Below, in pieces: positions 31,550-40,511 of a stretch of DNA of 64,000 nt. Position 1 is the stretch's first letter; each line of letters starts with the position of its first letter. Source of the stretch: Rhodocyclaceae bacterium (GTDB lineage Bacteria > Pseudomonadota > Gammaproteobacteria > Burkholderiales > CAIKXV01); NCBI GenBank assembly GCA_020248265.1, contig JADCHX010000011.1, forward strand, positions 388,670-452,669, written 5' to 3'. A program made the translations under genes and the position numbers. A model generated the notes under the pieces. That model searched no databases and was not told the DNA's origin. It saw only the letters and a list, made by a program, of their open reading frames with translations.

Positions 31550-32466
31550 TGAAGCGCGTGCGCATGCGCAGGCGCGGGATGCTGGCGCTGGCCTCGGGGC
31601 TCGGCGGTGCCGGGCTGGGACTCGGCGCGATGCCGCTGCTGGCACAGTCCCCGGCTGCCACGAAGCCGCTCGACCGTAACGGCGGTCCGTATGTGCCGAC
31701 GCCCTGGCCGGTGGTCGACCAGATGATCCGCACCGCAACCATCGGCGCGCAAGACCTGGTGATGGACCTCGGCTGCGGCGATGGCCGGCTGGTGATCGCC
31801 GCGGCGAAACGCCACGGTGCCCGCGGCTATGGCGTGGACATCGACGGCGAGCTGGTCCGCCTCGCCAACGACACCGCGGCCCGCGAGGGCGTCGGCCACC
31901 TGGTGCGATTCGAGGAGCGCAACATCTTCGACACCGACGTGCGCGAGGCGACGGTACTCACGCTGTACCTGCTGCCGTGGATGATGATGAAGCTGCGCCC
32001 GCGTTTCCTTTCAGACCTGCGGCCGGGCACGCGTATCGTCGCGCACGACTATCATTTCGAGGACTGGCGCGCCGCGAGCGAATTCACCTTTGACGTGCCG
32101 GAGAAGGTCGCGATCACCGGCATACCGACCACGACGGTCTACCTGTTCCTGGTTCCGGCGCGCGTCGAGGGCCGCTGGGCGGTCGAGGCCCCCGGGGTCG
32201 CAGCCCTGGATCGCGGCGAACTCGTACTGCGCAAGACGCTGAATGATTTCGAGGGCACGATCGGACTCGGCGGGCGCGTGCCGCGCCGGCTGGACGCGAC
32301 CTCGCTCAGGGGACTCGACCTGCGCTTCGCCCTCCCGGTCGATGGCCCGGGTGGCCGGCCCGGCCGGGCCATCGTGCGCGCGCGGGTCGATGGCGACCGC
32401 ATGGAAGGTACGATCGAATCGACGCTCTCGGCGACGACGCGGTTTGCCGCATCGAGGCTCAAATGA
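31549..32466 (+). CDS. Exported FAM173-like methyltransferase paralog 3
   Basis: 305 aa. Tat-like signal (MRRRGMLALASGLGG) ending LLAQ. YVPTP at 48-52, motif I DLGCGDGRL (73-81), GVDID, VLTLYLLP and RIVAHDYHFEDW. The serine of motif I is cysteine here, a conservative change that many active enzymes have. Coupled to copy 2 by TGATG and to copy 4 by a short overlap region. The beta-rich C-terminal domain is present but more diverged than in the other copies. Confidence 0.8.
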   Translation: MKRVRMRRRGMLALASGLGGAGLGLGAMPLLAQSPAATKPLDRNGGPYVPTPWPVVDQMIRTATIGAQDLVMDLGCGDGRLVIAAAKRHGARGYGVDIDGELVRLANDTAAREGVGHLVRFEERNIFDTDVREATVLTLYLLPWMMMKLRPRFLSDLRPGTRIVAHDYHFEDWRAASEFTFDVPEKVAITGIPTTTVYLFLVPARVEGRWAVEAPGVAALDRGELVLRKTLNDFEGTIGLGGRVPRRLDATSLRGLDLRFALPVDGPGGRPGRAIVRARVDGDRMEGTIESTLSATTRFAASRLK

Positions 32467-32474
32467 AGGTTCCC

Positions 32475-32480
32475 GGAGGT
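32475..32480 (+). promoter_or_regulatory. Ribosome binding site that sets the start of paralog 4
   Basis: GGAGGT is placed six bases before ATG 32487. The earlier in-frame ATG 32463, which overlaps the paralog 3 stop, has no such site, so 32487 is the better start. Confidence 0.6.
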
Positions 32481-32486
32481 ACATCG

Positions 32487-33446
32487 ATGGATTCGAAACG
32501 TTCGTCGCACGCGTCGCGGCAACTGCTGCCTGCCGACCCGCTGCGCCGGCGGATGCTCGGCGTTGCCGCAGCTGCCGGTGCGGGCGCGCTGGCATCGGCG
32601 CCGCTGCTGCGGGCGCAGACCGGAGCCGGGGACGTGGTCTACGTACCCACGCCGCAGGTGGTGGTCAACCGGATGATGTCGATGGCGCGCGTCGGTCCCG
32701 CCGACTTCGTGATCGACCTGGGTTCGGGCGACGGACGCCAGCTGATCACGGCGGTGGCGAAGTTCGGCGCCAGGGGCGGCCGCGGCTACGACCTCGACGA
32801 CGAACTGCTGCGCCAGGCGAACGACAACGCGAAGAAGCAGGGCGTCGCCGAGCGGGTCACCTTCGAGAAGCGGAACATGTTCGAGACCGACGTCAGCGCG
32901 GCGAGCGTCATCACGCTGTACCTGCTGCCGGACCTGAACCTGAGGCTGCGGCCGAAACTCCTGGCCGAACTGCGCCCCGGTTCCCGCATCGTCTCGCACG
33001 ACTACAACATGGGCGACTGGCGGGCGGAAGAGGCGGTCACGATGCAGGTTCCCGAGAAGCAGGTCGGCAATCCGGGGGTCAGCTACGTCTATCTGTGGAT
33101 CGTGCCAGCCAACGTCTCCGGCACCTGGCAGTGGAAGCTGCCTGGCGGCCAGCCGGTCGAGATGTCGGTGCGCCAGCGGTTGCAGGAGATCGAGGTACGC
33201 GGCACCGCCGGCGGCAAGCCGGTCAACGTGACGCTGGCCACCGTGCGCGGAGAGGACCTGCGCATCACCGCCATGGTCGACATCAACGGACGAACGCTGC
33301 GGCACGACTTCACGGGCAAGGTACGGGGCGATACGGTCGAGGGCATGCTGCGCCTGTTCGACAAGGTCGAGTCGAGCGTGCCCTGGGCCGCCTCGCGCAC
33401 CGGTGGCAAGGTGGTGTCGATCGATCCGTCGGCAGGGGTGCGCTAG
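32487..33446 (+). CDS. Exported FAM173-like methyltransferase paralog 4
   Basis: 319 aa from ATG 32487. Twin-arginine stretch PLRRRMLGVAAAAGA then a hydrophobic run ending LLRAQ. YVPTP (52-56), motif I DLGSGDGRQ (77-85), YDLD, VITLYLLPDLNLRLRPKLL and RIVSHDYNMGDW. The strand-2 segment ARGGRGYDLD carries one more residue than its paralogs (compare ARGFGVDL). C-terminal beta-rich domain from about 215. The next gene starts on the base after its TAG stop. Confidence 0.8.
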   Translation: MDSKRSSHASRQLLPADPLRRRMLGVAAAAGAGALASAPLLRAQTGAGDVVYVPTPQVVVNRMMSMARVGPADFVIDLGSGDGRQLITAVAKFGARGGRGYDLDDELLRQANDNAKKQGVAERVTFEKRNMFETDVSAASVITLYLLPDLNLRLRPKLLAELRPGSRIVSHDYNMGDWRAEEAVTMQVPEKQVGNPGVSYVYLWIVPANVSGTWQWKLPGGQPVEMSVRQRLQEIEVRGTAGGKPVNVTLATVRGEDLRITAMVDINGRTLRHDFTGKVRGDTVEGMLRLFDKVESSVPWAASRTGGKVVSIDPSAGVR

Positions 33447-34379
33447 ATGGCGACCGGCCTTCCCGACCTCGGGCGCCGCCGCATCGCCGTGGCGTGCGCT
33501 GGCGGCTGGCTCGCCATGCCCGCGCTGCCGCTGGTGCTCGCGGGGCGCGCGGCGTGGGCCCAGGACGACAAGCCGTTCTCGCCGTTCATCACCACCCCGA
33601 CCAACACGGTGATGCGCATGCTGTCGATCGCCTCCGTAGGCAAGGACGACCATGTGATCGATCTCGGGTCCGGCGACGGCCGCATCCCGATCACCGCCGC
33701 CCTGAAGTTCGGTGCCAGCGGTGCCGGCGTCGACCTCGATGCGAGGCTGGTCGAACTGTCGAACCGCAATGCCGCCGAGGCCGGCGTCGCCGCGCGGGTG
33801 CGTTTCGAGCGCGGCGACGTGTTCGCAGCCGATGTGCGCAAGGCGACAGTCGTTACGCTCTACATGCTGCCACCGATCATCCAGGGCCTGCGTCCGGTGC
33901 TGCTGCGCCAGTTGCGCCCCGGCAGTCGCATCGTCAGCCACGACTTTCCGTTCGAGGGCTGGCGGGCCGATGCCACCGAAACGTTCTTCGCGCCGGAAAA
34001 GAACAACGGGCGCGGCGGCGACAGCACGGTTTTCCTGTACGTGGTGCCGGCCGAAATCCATGGCCGCTGGGCGCTGACGCTGACCGGAACGTCACCCGAG
34101 GACCTGCCCCAGGGTCCGCTCGAACTGCGTTTGCTGCAGGTCAACCAGATCCTCGATGCCGAAGTGAGCGTGGGGCGCGAGATCCTGGAGGCACGCGATG
34201 CCCGGCTCGCCGGTGATCGACTGCGCTTTGCCACGGTATTGCCGGTCCGCGCCGGCGGACCACCGGCAATGCCCTGGCAGTTCGAAGGCCGGGTAGAAGG
34301 TGAAACGATGTCCGGGGTGGCGCGCAACCACCGCGGCGCGGAAGTCCGCTGGCAGGCCCGGAGGACCGCGAGGCGGTGA
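33447..34379 (+). CDS. Exported FAM173-like methyltransferase paralog 5
   Basis: 310 aa; ATG directly abuts the previous stop. N-terminal LGRRRIAVACAGGWLAMPA and AWAQ suggest a Tat signal. The pre-fold motif is FITTPTN rather than YVPTP. Motif I DLGSGDGRI (72-80), GVDLD, VVTLYMLPPIIQGLRP and RIVSHDFPFEGW are intact. Last of the tightly coupled run of copies 2-5; a 161-base gap follows. Confidence 0.8.
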   Translation: MATGLPDLGRRRIAVACAGGWLAMPALPLVLAGRAAWAQDDKPFSPFITTPTNTVMRMLSIASVGKDDHVIDLGSGDGRIPITAALKFGASGAGVDLDARLVELSNRNAAEAGVAARVRFERGDVFAADVRKATVVTLYMLPPIIQGLRPVLLRQLRPGSRIVSHDFPFEGWRADATETFFAPEKNNGRGGDSTVFLYVVPAEIHGRWALTLTGTSPEDLPQGPLELRLLQVNQILDAEVSVGREILEARDARLAGDRLRFATVLPVRAGGPPAMPWQFEGRVEGETMSGVARNHRGAEVRWQARRTARR

Positions 34380-34540
34380 CTCGGGGGCGGGCAGCAGGCC
34401 GCAAGGCCGATCGAATCCGTTCGACGCGCTGACATTCGGCGCCGTTGCAGGCAAACTGCGCTCCGCGATTCTCCGCACCTGGCGTGCGGGACAGTTCGCG
34501 CATCGAAAAGACCATACGCGCCACGGGAACCGGACCGGAA

Positions 34541-35533
34541 ATGCCACACCAGCTGTGCAACGACCAAGCGAGGGCGGGGGGCGCAACGGCAGTGGCCGAT
34601 CGAATCCCCCGCGTGCCGCGCGGCGCTGCAGGGCTGGCCGCCGCGGCCCTGCTGTTGCTCGGCCTGGTCGCCGCCCCGCTGTCGGCAGTTGCGCAGGAGC
34701 GCTTCTCGCTGTATGTCCCGAGCCCGCAGAGCGTGGCCGAGGCGATGGCGAAGATGGCCGGCGTCGGCAAGTCGGACGTCGTGGTCGACCTCGGGTCCGG
34801 AGACGGTCGTATCGTCACCACTGCCGCCCGGTTGCACGGCGCGCGCGGATTCGGGGTCGACATCAACCCGGAACTGGTGGACCTCGCCGCGTCGATCGCG
34901 AAGAAGTCGGGCGTGAGCGACCGGGTCACCTTCATTCAGCAGAATGTGTTCGATGCCGACCTGCGCAAGGCGACGGTCGTCAACCTGTACCTGTTCCCCG
35001 AACTGATGCGGATGCTGCGCCCGAAACTGCTGAACGAACTGCAGCCGGGAACGCGCATCGTCAGCCATGACTTCAATTTCGGCACCTGGGATCCGGACGA
35101 GCAGATCAGCTTCTTCGCGCCGGACAAGTTCGGCGGTGCCGGCGCGGAGGCGCGGATCAGCCTGTGGATCGTGCCTGCGAAGATCCACGGCTACTGGAAC
35201 TGGTCCCTGCCGGTCGGCGGCCAGCCTGTGAATTACGCATCGATCGTCGAGCAGCGCTTCCAGGTGGGCGAAGGCATCGTCCGCGTGGGCAATCGGCGCG
35301 GCCTGTTCACCGACCTCAGGCTGCGTGGTGACCAGGTGTCGTTCGGCCTGCGCATCACGATCGATCCCGGAGTGCTGGTGACGCACGAGTTCCGCGGCAC
35401 GGTGAAGGGCGATGCCATCGAGGGTACGGTGCGAGTCACCCCGGATGGCGGCAAGGCCGTCACTTTGCCCTGGCGCGCGGCCCGTACCAGCAGCACGACC
35501 TATTTCCAGCCCACCGGGCTGGCGGCGAAGTGA
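34541..35533 (+). CDS. Exported FAM173-like methyltransferase paralog 6
   Basis: About 330 aa from ATG 34541; GTG 34592 would give a shorter, cleaner signal peptide and has GGGCGGGGGG upstream. Signal ends SAVAQ. Then ERFSLYVPSPQ, motif I DLGSGDGRI (83-91), GVDIN, VVNLYLFPELMRMLRP and RIVSHDFNFGTWDPD. It bridges the two sequence types of the array: it has the ERFSL lead and LFPELMR stretch of copies 8 and 10 but keeps the VSHDF motif of the others. It ends FQPTGLAAK, a tail shared with copies 7-10 (xxTGxxxK). Confidence 0.8.
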   Translation: MPHQLCNDQARAGGATAVADRIPRVPRGAAGLAAAALLLLGLVAAPLSAVAQERFSLYVPSPQSVAEAMAKMAGVGKSDVVVDLGSGDGRIVTTAARLHGARGFGVDINPELVDLAASIAKKSGVSDRVTFIQQNVFDADLRKATVVNLYLFPELMRMLRPKLLNELQPGTRIVSHDFNFGTWDPDEQISFFAPDKFGGAGAEARISLWIVPAKIHGYWNWSLPVGGQPVNYASIVEQRFQVGEGIVRVGNRRGLFTDLRLRGDQVSFGLRITIDPGVLVTHEFRGTVKGDAIEGTVRVTPDGGKAVTLPWRAARTSSTTYFQPTGLAAK

Positions 35534-35547
35534 ACCACGGAGGCTAC

Positions 35548-36459
35548 ATGGGCTTTGACATCCTGCGGCGCGCCCGCGCCATCCTGATTGCCGGGCTTCT
35601 GCTGCCGGCCGTTGCCGCCGCGCAGGAACAGTGGTCGTTTCCTGCCGGCAGCAGCCCGTTCATCATCGACCGCATGGTCAAGGTCGCCGCCCTGCGCGAC
35701 GGCGACGTGGTGGTCGACCTCGGCTCGTTCGACGGGCGCATCGTGCTCGCGGCGGTACGCAGCAACCCGAAGGTGCGCGGCTGGGGTGTCGACATCGAAG
35801 CGAGCCTGGTGGCGGCCGCCAACGAGACGGCGAAGAAGGAAGGCCTGTCCGACCGCGCGCAGTTCTTCCATCGCAATGCGTTCGACGTCGACCTGCGCGA
35901 GGTCACGGTGATCAACATGTGGCTCTTCCGCAGCCTGACGCAGTTGCTGCGGCCGAAGATCCTCGCCGAAGCGCGGCCCGGTACCCGGGTGATCGTCAAC
36001 GGCGCGCTGATCGACAACGGCAACATGATGGGCAACTGGCAACCCGACCGCGTCGACCGCGGCGACGGCAGCCAGAGCCCGATCCTCGTGTGGGTCGTGC
36101 CTGCCCGTGTCGAGGGTGCGTGGTCGTGGCAACTGCCGCTCGGCGGCGAGGCACGCCCGTACGACCTGCTGCTCAGCCAGCAGTTCCAGATGATCGAAGG
36201 GCATGCACGCGTCGGCAACCGCCGCGAGTCGGTCAGCGACGCGCGGCTGCAGGGTGCCGACATCTCGTTCGCGATGGAGATCACGGTCGAAGGCGTCGGG
36301 CGCACGCGCCATGCGTTCTCCGGCAAGGTCGAGGGCGACGAGATCCGGGGCACGGTCACCGTGACCCCGGCCGAGGGCAAGCCGCAGCAGCTGCCCTGGG
36401 TTGCACGCCGCGGTACGGCCGCGTCCTGGTTCAGGACCACTGGCGTCAACATCAAGTAA
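35548..36459 (+). CDS. Exported FAM173-like methyltransferase paralog 7 (altered motif I)
   Basis: 303 aa from ATG 35548, set by ACGGAGG at 35537-35543; GTG 35530 is also in frame. Sec-type signal ending VAAAQ. Motif I reads DLGSFDGRI (57-65): the middle glycine of GxGxG is phenylalanine, which should disturb SAM binding. The VSHDF motif is replaced by VIVNGALIDN and YVPTP by FPAGSSP. The rest of the fold (NPKVRGWGVDIE, VTVINMWLF) matches copies 8-10. Possibly a non-catalytic member. Confidence 0.78.
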   Translation: MGFDILRRARAILIAGLLLPAVAAAQEQWSFPAGSSPFIIDRMVKVAALRDGDVVVDLGSFDGRIVLAAVRSNPKVRGWGVDIEASLVAAANETAKKEGLSDRAQFFHRNAFDVDLREVTVINMWLFRSLTQLLRPKILAEARPGTRVIVNGALIDNGNMMGNWQPDRVDRGDGSQSPILVWVVPARVEGAWSWQLPLGGEARPYDLLLSQQFQMIEGHARVGNRRESVSDARLQGADISFAMEITVEGVGRTRHAFSGKVEGDEIRGTVTVTPAEGKPQQLPWVARRGTAASWFRTTGVNIK

Positions 36460-36510
36460 GCCATCTCACGCAATGCACGTTTCCGACCGATCGAGTAACC
36501 GAGGATGAAG

Positions 36511-37410
36511 ATGACCACCCATTCCCTGACTGGCCCAGGGCTGCGTACGCTGCTCGCCGCTTCGATACTTTTCCTGTGCAGCGGCGCTGCCGTCGCGCAG
36601 GAACGCTTCTCGCTGTTCGTCCCCAGTGCCCAGCCGACGGTCGAACGCCTGGTCAAGCTGGCGCGCATCCAGGAAAACGACGTCGTGGTCGACCTCGGTT
36701 CGGGTGACGGGCGCATCGTGCTCACCGCGGCGCGCGACAACCCGAAGGTGCGCGGCTGGGGCGTCGACATCAACGAGAACCTGGTGCGCCAGTCGAACGA
36801 GGCGGCGAAGAAGCAGGGCGTGTCCGACCGCGTCCAGTTCTTCCACCGCAACGTGTTCGACGCCGACATCCGCGATGTCACCGTGATCAACATGTGGCTG
36901 TTCCCGGAACTGATGCGCCTGCTGCGCCCGAAGATCCTCGCCGAGGCGCGGCCGGGTACGCGCGTGCTGACCCACCTGTTCGACATGGGTTCGTGGCAAG
37001 CCGACGAGTGGGACAAGGAAGCAGGCTCCGCGGTCGGCCTGTGGATCGTGCCGGCGAAGGTCGAGGGCAACTGGTCCTGGCAGTACACGCTGAACGGCAT
37101 CCCGTTCAGCCATGATGCGATCCTCGAGCAGCGTTTCCAGATGGCCGAGGGGGTGACCCGGGCCGGCAACCGCCGCGGCGTGCTGCAGAACGTGAAGCTC
37201 AGGGGCGAGGACTTCTCGTTCTCGCTCGAGATGACGCTCGACGGCGTTGGCCTCACGCGCCACGATTTCGCCGGCAAGGTGAGCGGTGACCAGATCAAGG
37301 GCACGGTGAAGATCGGCATGCCCGACGGCAAGAACGTCGAACTGCCGTGGACTGCACGGCGCACGGTGACGACCGCGTATTTCCGTCCGACGGGGGTCGA
37401 GACGAAGTAA
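36511..37410 (+). CDS. Exported FAM173-like methyltransferase paralog 8
   Basis: 299 aa. GAGG at 36501-36504 fits ATG 36511 better than ATG 36505, which it touches. Sec-type signal ending AAVAQ, then ERFSLFVPSAQ, motif I DLGSGDGRI (61-69), NPKVRGWGVDIN, VTVINMWLFPELMRLLRP and RVLTHLFDMGSW in place of RIVSHDF. The C-terminal domain contains LEQRFQMAEGV and NVKLRGEDFSFSLEM, segments nearly repeated in copies 6, 9 and 10. Confidence 0.8.
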   Translation: MTTHSLTGPGLRTLLAASILFLCSGAAVAQERFSLFVPSAQPTVERLVKLARIQENDVVVDLGSGDGRIVLTAARDNPKVRGWGVDINENLVRQSNEAAKKQGVSDRVQFFHRNVFDADIRDVTVINMWLFPELMRLLRPKILAEARPGTRVLTHLFDMGSWQADEWDKEAGSAVGLWIVPAKVEGNWSWQYTLNGIPFSHDAILEQRFQMAEGVTRAGNRRGVLQNVKLRGEDFSFSLEMTLDGVGLTRHDFAGKVSGDQIKGTVKIGMPDGKNVELPWTARRTVTTAYFRPTGVETK

Positions 37411-37478
37411 TCATGCGCCTGCGGACCGGGGGGCCGGGCCGCAGGCGTCCACAGGCAACAGGGACAGGGAGAACACAG

Positions 37479-38405
37479 ATGGAACAGCAGTCGCGTCGCA
37501 CGTTCATCGCCGGGGCCACGGCCGCAGCCGGGATGCTCGCCGGTGCATTCGGTCCGATCCGGGCCGCACTGGCGCAGGAGTATGCAACGCCGTTCGGGCC
37601 GAGCAGCCAGGACGCGGTGAACCGCATGATCAAGCTTGCGGCGCTGAAGGACGGCGACGTGGTCGCCGACCTCGGCTCGGGTAACGGCCAGATCATCATC
37701 GCGGCCGCGAAGAGCAACCCGAAGGTGCGCGGCTGGGGCGTCGATCTGCAGGAATGGCTGGTCAAGACCGCCACGGAAGAGGCGGCAAAGCAGGGCGTGT
37801 CCGACCGTGCCCAGTTCAGCCAGCGCAACGCGTTCGACGTCGACCTGAGCCAGGTGAACGTGATCAACATGTGGCTGTTCGCCAACCTGACCCGGTTGCT
37901 GCAGCCGAAGATCCTCGCCGAGGCCAGGCCGGGCACGCGCGTCATCGTCAACGGCCAGCTGATCGGCACCGACAACATCCTCGGTCTGTGGCAGCCGGAC
38001 GTGATCGACCGCGAAGGTTCCAGCCCGATCATGCTCTGGATCGTACCGGCGCGCGTGGCGGGTTACTGGACATGGGACCTGCCGCTCAACGGTGCCACCC
38101 AGACCTACGACGCGATCATGAACCAGGCGTTCCAGAATGCCGAGGGCTTCGCCCGCGTCGGCAACCGGCGCGAGAGCCTGACCGACGTCAAGCTGCGCGG
38201 CGAAGACCTTTCGTTCGTATTCGACATGACGCTCACCGGCGTGGGCCGCACGAAGCACGAGTTCTCCGGCAAGGTGAACGGCGACACCATCAAGGGTTCG
38301 GTGAAGGTGGCGATCCCCGAGGGCAAGCCGGTCGAGCTGCCGTGGACGGCACGGCGGGTCGCGAAGAGCGGCTGGTTCCGTCCGACCGGCATAGACCTCA
38401 AGTGA
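37479..38405 (+). CDS. Exported FAM173-like methyltransferase paralog 9 (Tat signal, altered motif I)
   Basis: 308 aa from ATG 37479 (GGGAG seven bases upstream). The N-terminus MEQQSRRTFIAGATAAAG is a textbook Tat signal (S-R-R-x-F), ending ALAQ. Motif I is DLGSGNGQI (64-72), changing both the Asp and Arg of the GDGR stretch, and VSHDF is replaced by VIVNGQLIGT as in copy 7. The strand-2 segment NPKVRGWGVDLQ and NVINMWLFANLTRLLQP place it with copies 7, 8 and 10. Confidence 0.8.
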   Translation: MEQQSRRTFIAGATAAAGMLAGAFGPIRAALAQEYATPFGPSSQDAVNRMIKLAALKDGDVVADLGSGNGQIIIAAAKSNPKVRGWGVDLQEWLVKTATEEAAKQGVSDRAQFSQRNAFDVDLSQVNVINMWLFANLTRLLQPKILAEARPGTRVIVNGQLIGTDNILGLWQPDVIDREGSSPIMLWIVPARVAGYWTWDLPLNGATQTYDAIMNQAFQNAEGFARVGNRRESLTDVKLRGEDLSFVFDMTLTGVGRTKHEFSGKVNGDTIKGSVKVAIPEGKPVELPWTARRVAKSGWFRPTGIDLK

Positions 38406-38407
38406 GC

Positions 38408-39373
38408 ATGCGCCGCGAACCGACGCCAGTCGGTATCCCCGGAGACCGGCCCGGAGCGGCCATCGGTCCTGCCGACGCTGTGCTGCCATCGCGGCAACGC
38501 CGGGCCTGCCTGTCGCTGCTGGCCGGCGCCGCGCTGCTGCCCGGCGCCGCGCGCGCACAGGAGCGTTTCTCACTTTTCGTCGGCAGCCCGCAGTTCACCG
38601 TCGACCGCATGATCCGGATGGCGCAACTGCGCGACGACGACGTGGTGGTCGACCTCGGCTCGGGCGATGGCCGCATCGTGCTCACTGCATTGAAGGCGAA
38701 CCCGAAGGTGCGTGGCTGGGGCGTGGACATCAACCCGGAGCTGGTGGCCGAGGCGACTGCGAATGCGCGCGAGCAGGGCCTCGACGGTCGTGCGCAGTTC
38801 TTCCACCGCAACGTGTTCGATGCCGACATCGGGCAGGCGACGGTGATCACCATGTGGCTGTTCCCGGAGTTGATGCGGCTGCTCAGGCCGAAGCTGCTGG
38901 CCGAGGCGCGGCCGGGTACCCGGCTGGTGTCCAACGGCTTCGAGATGCCCGGCTGGGAGCCCGACTTCACCGACACCGAAGGTGGCCGGGTACTGGTCTG
39001 GATCGTCCCGGCTCGTGTCCAGGGATACTGGAACTGGGAGCTCCCGGTCACCGGCAGCGCGCAGCGCTACGATGCCCTGCTCGAGCAGCGTTTCCAGGTG
39101 GCGGAGGGCATCTGCCGCGTCGGCGATCGGCGCGGCGTATGCACCGACGTCAAGCTGCGCGGTGAAGACCTGTCGTTCGCCATGGAGATCACCCTCGACA
39201 AGGTCGGGCTCACCCGCCAGGAGTTTTCCGGCAAGGTGCGCGGGGACCGCATCGACGGCAGCGTCAAGGTCGTCTACCGTGACGACCCCGACTACAAGGC
39301 CGTCACCTATCCGTGGCGCGCGGTGCGCACGCCCGCCACGGCCTACTTCCGCCCCACCGGACTGGTGAAATGA
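38408..39373 (+). CDS. Exported FAM173-like methyltransferase paralog 10
   Basis: 321 aa. The ATG is two bases after the stop of copy 9 (GTG 38402 in the same frame overlaps it). A longer lead precedes the SRQRRACLSLLAGAALL signal, ending AARAQ. Then ERFSLFVGSPQ, motif I DLGSGDGRI (82-90), NPKVRGWGVDIN, ATVITMWLFPELMRLLRP and RLVSNGFEMPGWEPD. C-terminal domain shares CRVGDRRGVCTDVKLRGEDLSF with copies 6-9. The stop overlaps the next start (ATGA). Confidence 0.8.
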   Translation: MRREPTPVGIPGDRPGAAIGPADAVLPSRQRRACLSLLAGAALLPGAARAQERFSLFVGSPQFTVDRMIRMAQLRDDDVVVDLGSGDGRIVLTALKANPKVRGWGVDINPELVAEATANAREQGLDGRAQFFHRNVFDADIGQATVITMWLFPELMRLLRPKLLAEARPGTRLVSNGFEMPGWEPDFTDTEGGRVLVWIVPARVQGYWNWELPVTGSAQRYDALLEQRFQVAEGICRVGDRRGVCTDVKLRGEDLSFAMEITLDKVGLTRQEFSGKVRGDRIDGSVKVVYRDDPDYKAVTYPWRAVRTPATAYFRPTGLVK

Positions 39374-40365
39374 AATCCTCCGACACCGCTTTCCGAATGG
39401 CCCTGCTGACGATGTCCGGGGCGGCAGTTCCGGCCGTAACCCGACGCTCGGTGCTGCAGGCATGTGCTGCGGGTGCCGCTGGCATCGTGCTGTCCCCGGC
39501 CGCACACGCGCAGGCAGTCGCCCGCGATGCAGTGGTGATCCGGTCGGACTCTTCGCCTTATGTGCCTACACCGCAGAAAGTGGTCGACGAGATGCTGCGC
39601 ATGGGACGTCTTGGCGCAAAGGACTTCATCGTCGACCTCGGGTCGGGGGATGGGCGGATCATCATCACCGCAGCGCAGCGGATGGGTGTGCGCGGCTTCG
39701 GCGTCGACCTCGATGCAGAACTGGTGCGTTACGCCAATGCGGGTGCGAAGCAGGCAGGCGTGTCCGATCGGGTCGAGTTCTTCCAGCGCGACATCTTCAA
39801 GACCGACCTGTCCGGAGCGGACGTGGTCACGATGTACCTGCTGCCGGAAGTGAACATGATGGCGCGGCCGAAGCTGCTCGCCGAACTGCGGCCGGGTGCG
39901 CGTGTGGTCACGCACGATTATCACTTCGAGGACTGGCTCCCCGACGACCGGATCACGCTCGACGTGCCGGAGAAGAAGGTCGGTACGCCTGGGCTCGCCT
40001 ATGTGTACATGTGGATCGTGCCGGGGCAGGGCGCAGGCCGCTGGCAGGGCAGGATGCCGGTCGCGGGCGGGCAGACGCTGCCGGTCGAGCTCGACCTCGA
40101 ACAGCGGTTCCAGATCCTGACCGGGACGGTCAGCCTCGGCGGTCGCCCCGCGAAGCTGGTGTTCGCCGAGATGATCGGCAACGACCTCAGCGTGATCTTC
40201 AGCGCGGAGGTCGGTGGCCGCCAGGTTCGCCATGAAATCCGCGCTCCGATGCGTGGCGATGAAGCGGCCGGCACCGTACGGGCTGGCCACGAGACGCCGC
40301 CGCCAGTGCTTCCGGGGCAGGCAGTCCTTTCCCGGACCGTGAAGCGGAAGGCCTATCTCGGCTGA
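39370..40365 (+). CDS. Exported FAM173-like methyltransferase paralog 11
   Basis: 331 aa; ATG 39370 overlaps the copy 10 stop. Tat-like signal AVTRRSVLQACAAGAAG ending AAHAQ. YVPTP (64-68), motif I DLGSGDGRI (89-97), GVDLD, DVVTMYLLPEVNMMARPKLL and RVVTHDYHFEDW. It returns to the YVPTP/LYLLP type of copies 1-5. The C-terminus is extended by about 25 residues, rich in Pro and basic residues. Last gene of the ten-copy block. Confidence 0.8.
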   Translation: MKSSDTAFRMALLTMSGAAVPAVTRRSVLQACAAGAAGIVLSPAAHAQAVARDAVVIRSDSSPYVPTPQKVVDEMLRMGRLGAKDFIVDLGSGDGRIIITAAQRMGVRGFGVDLDAELVRYANAGAKQAGVSDRVEFFQRDIFKTDLSGADVVTMYLLPEVNMMARPKLLAELRPGARVVTHDYHFEDWLPDDRITLDVPEKKVGTPGLAYVYMWIVPGQGAGRWQGRMPVAGGQTLPVELDLEQRFQILTGTVSLGGRPAKLVFAEMIGNDLSVIFSAEVGGRQVRHEIRAPMRGDEAAGTVRAGHETPPPVLPGQAVLSRTVKRKAYLG

Positions 40366-40511
40366 GCGATCGTCGTGAAGTGAAGTAAACTGACGGTTTG
40401 CTGATGTCGGCGGCCGCGCAACCGGATCACAGAGTCCTGGCGTGCTTCACGACACGACTGCACCGGCGTGCCAGTCCGGCCGGCTGCGTGAATCCACAAG
40501 AGGAGCAGTTG

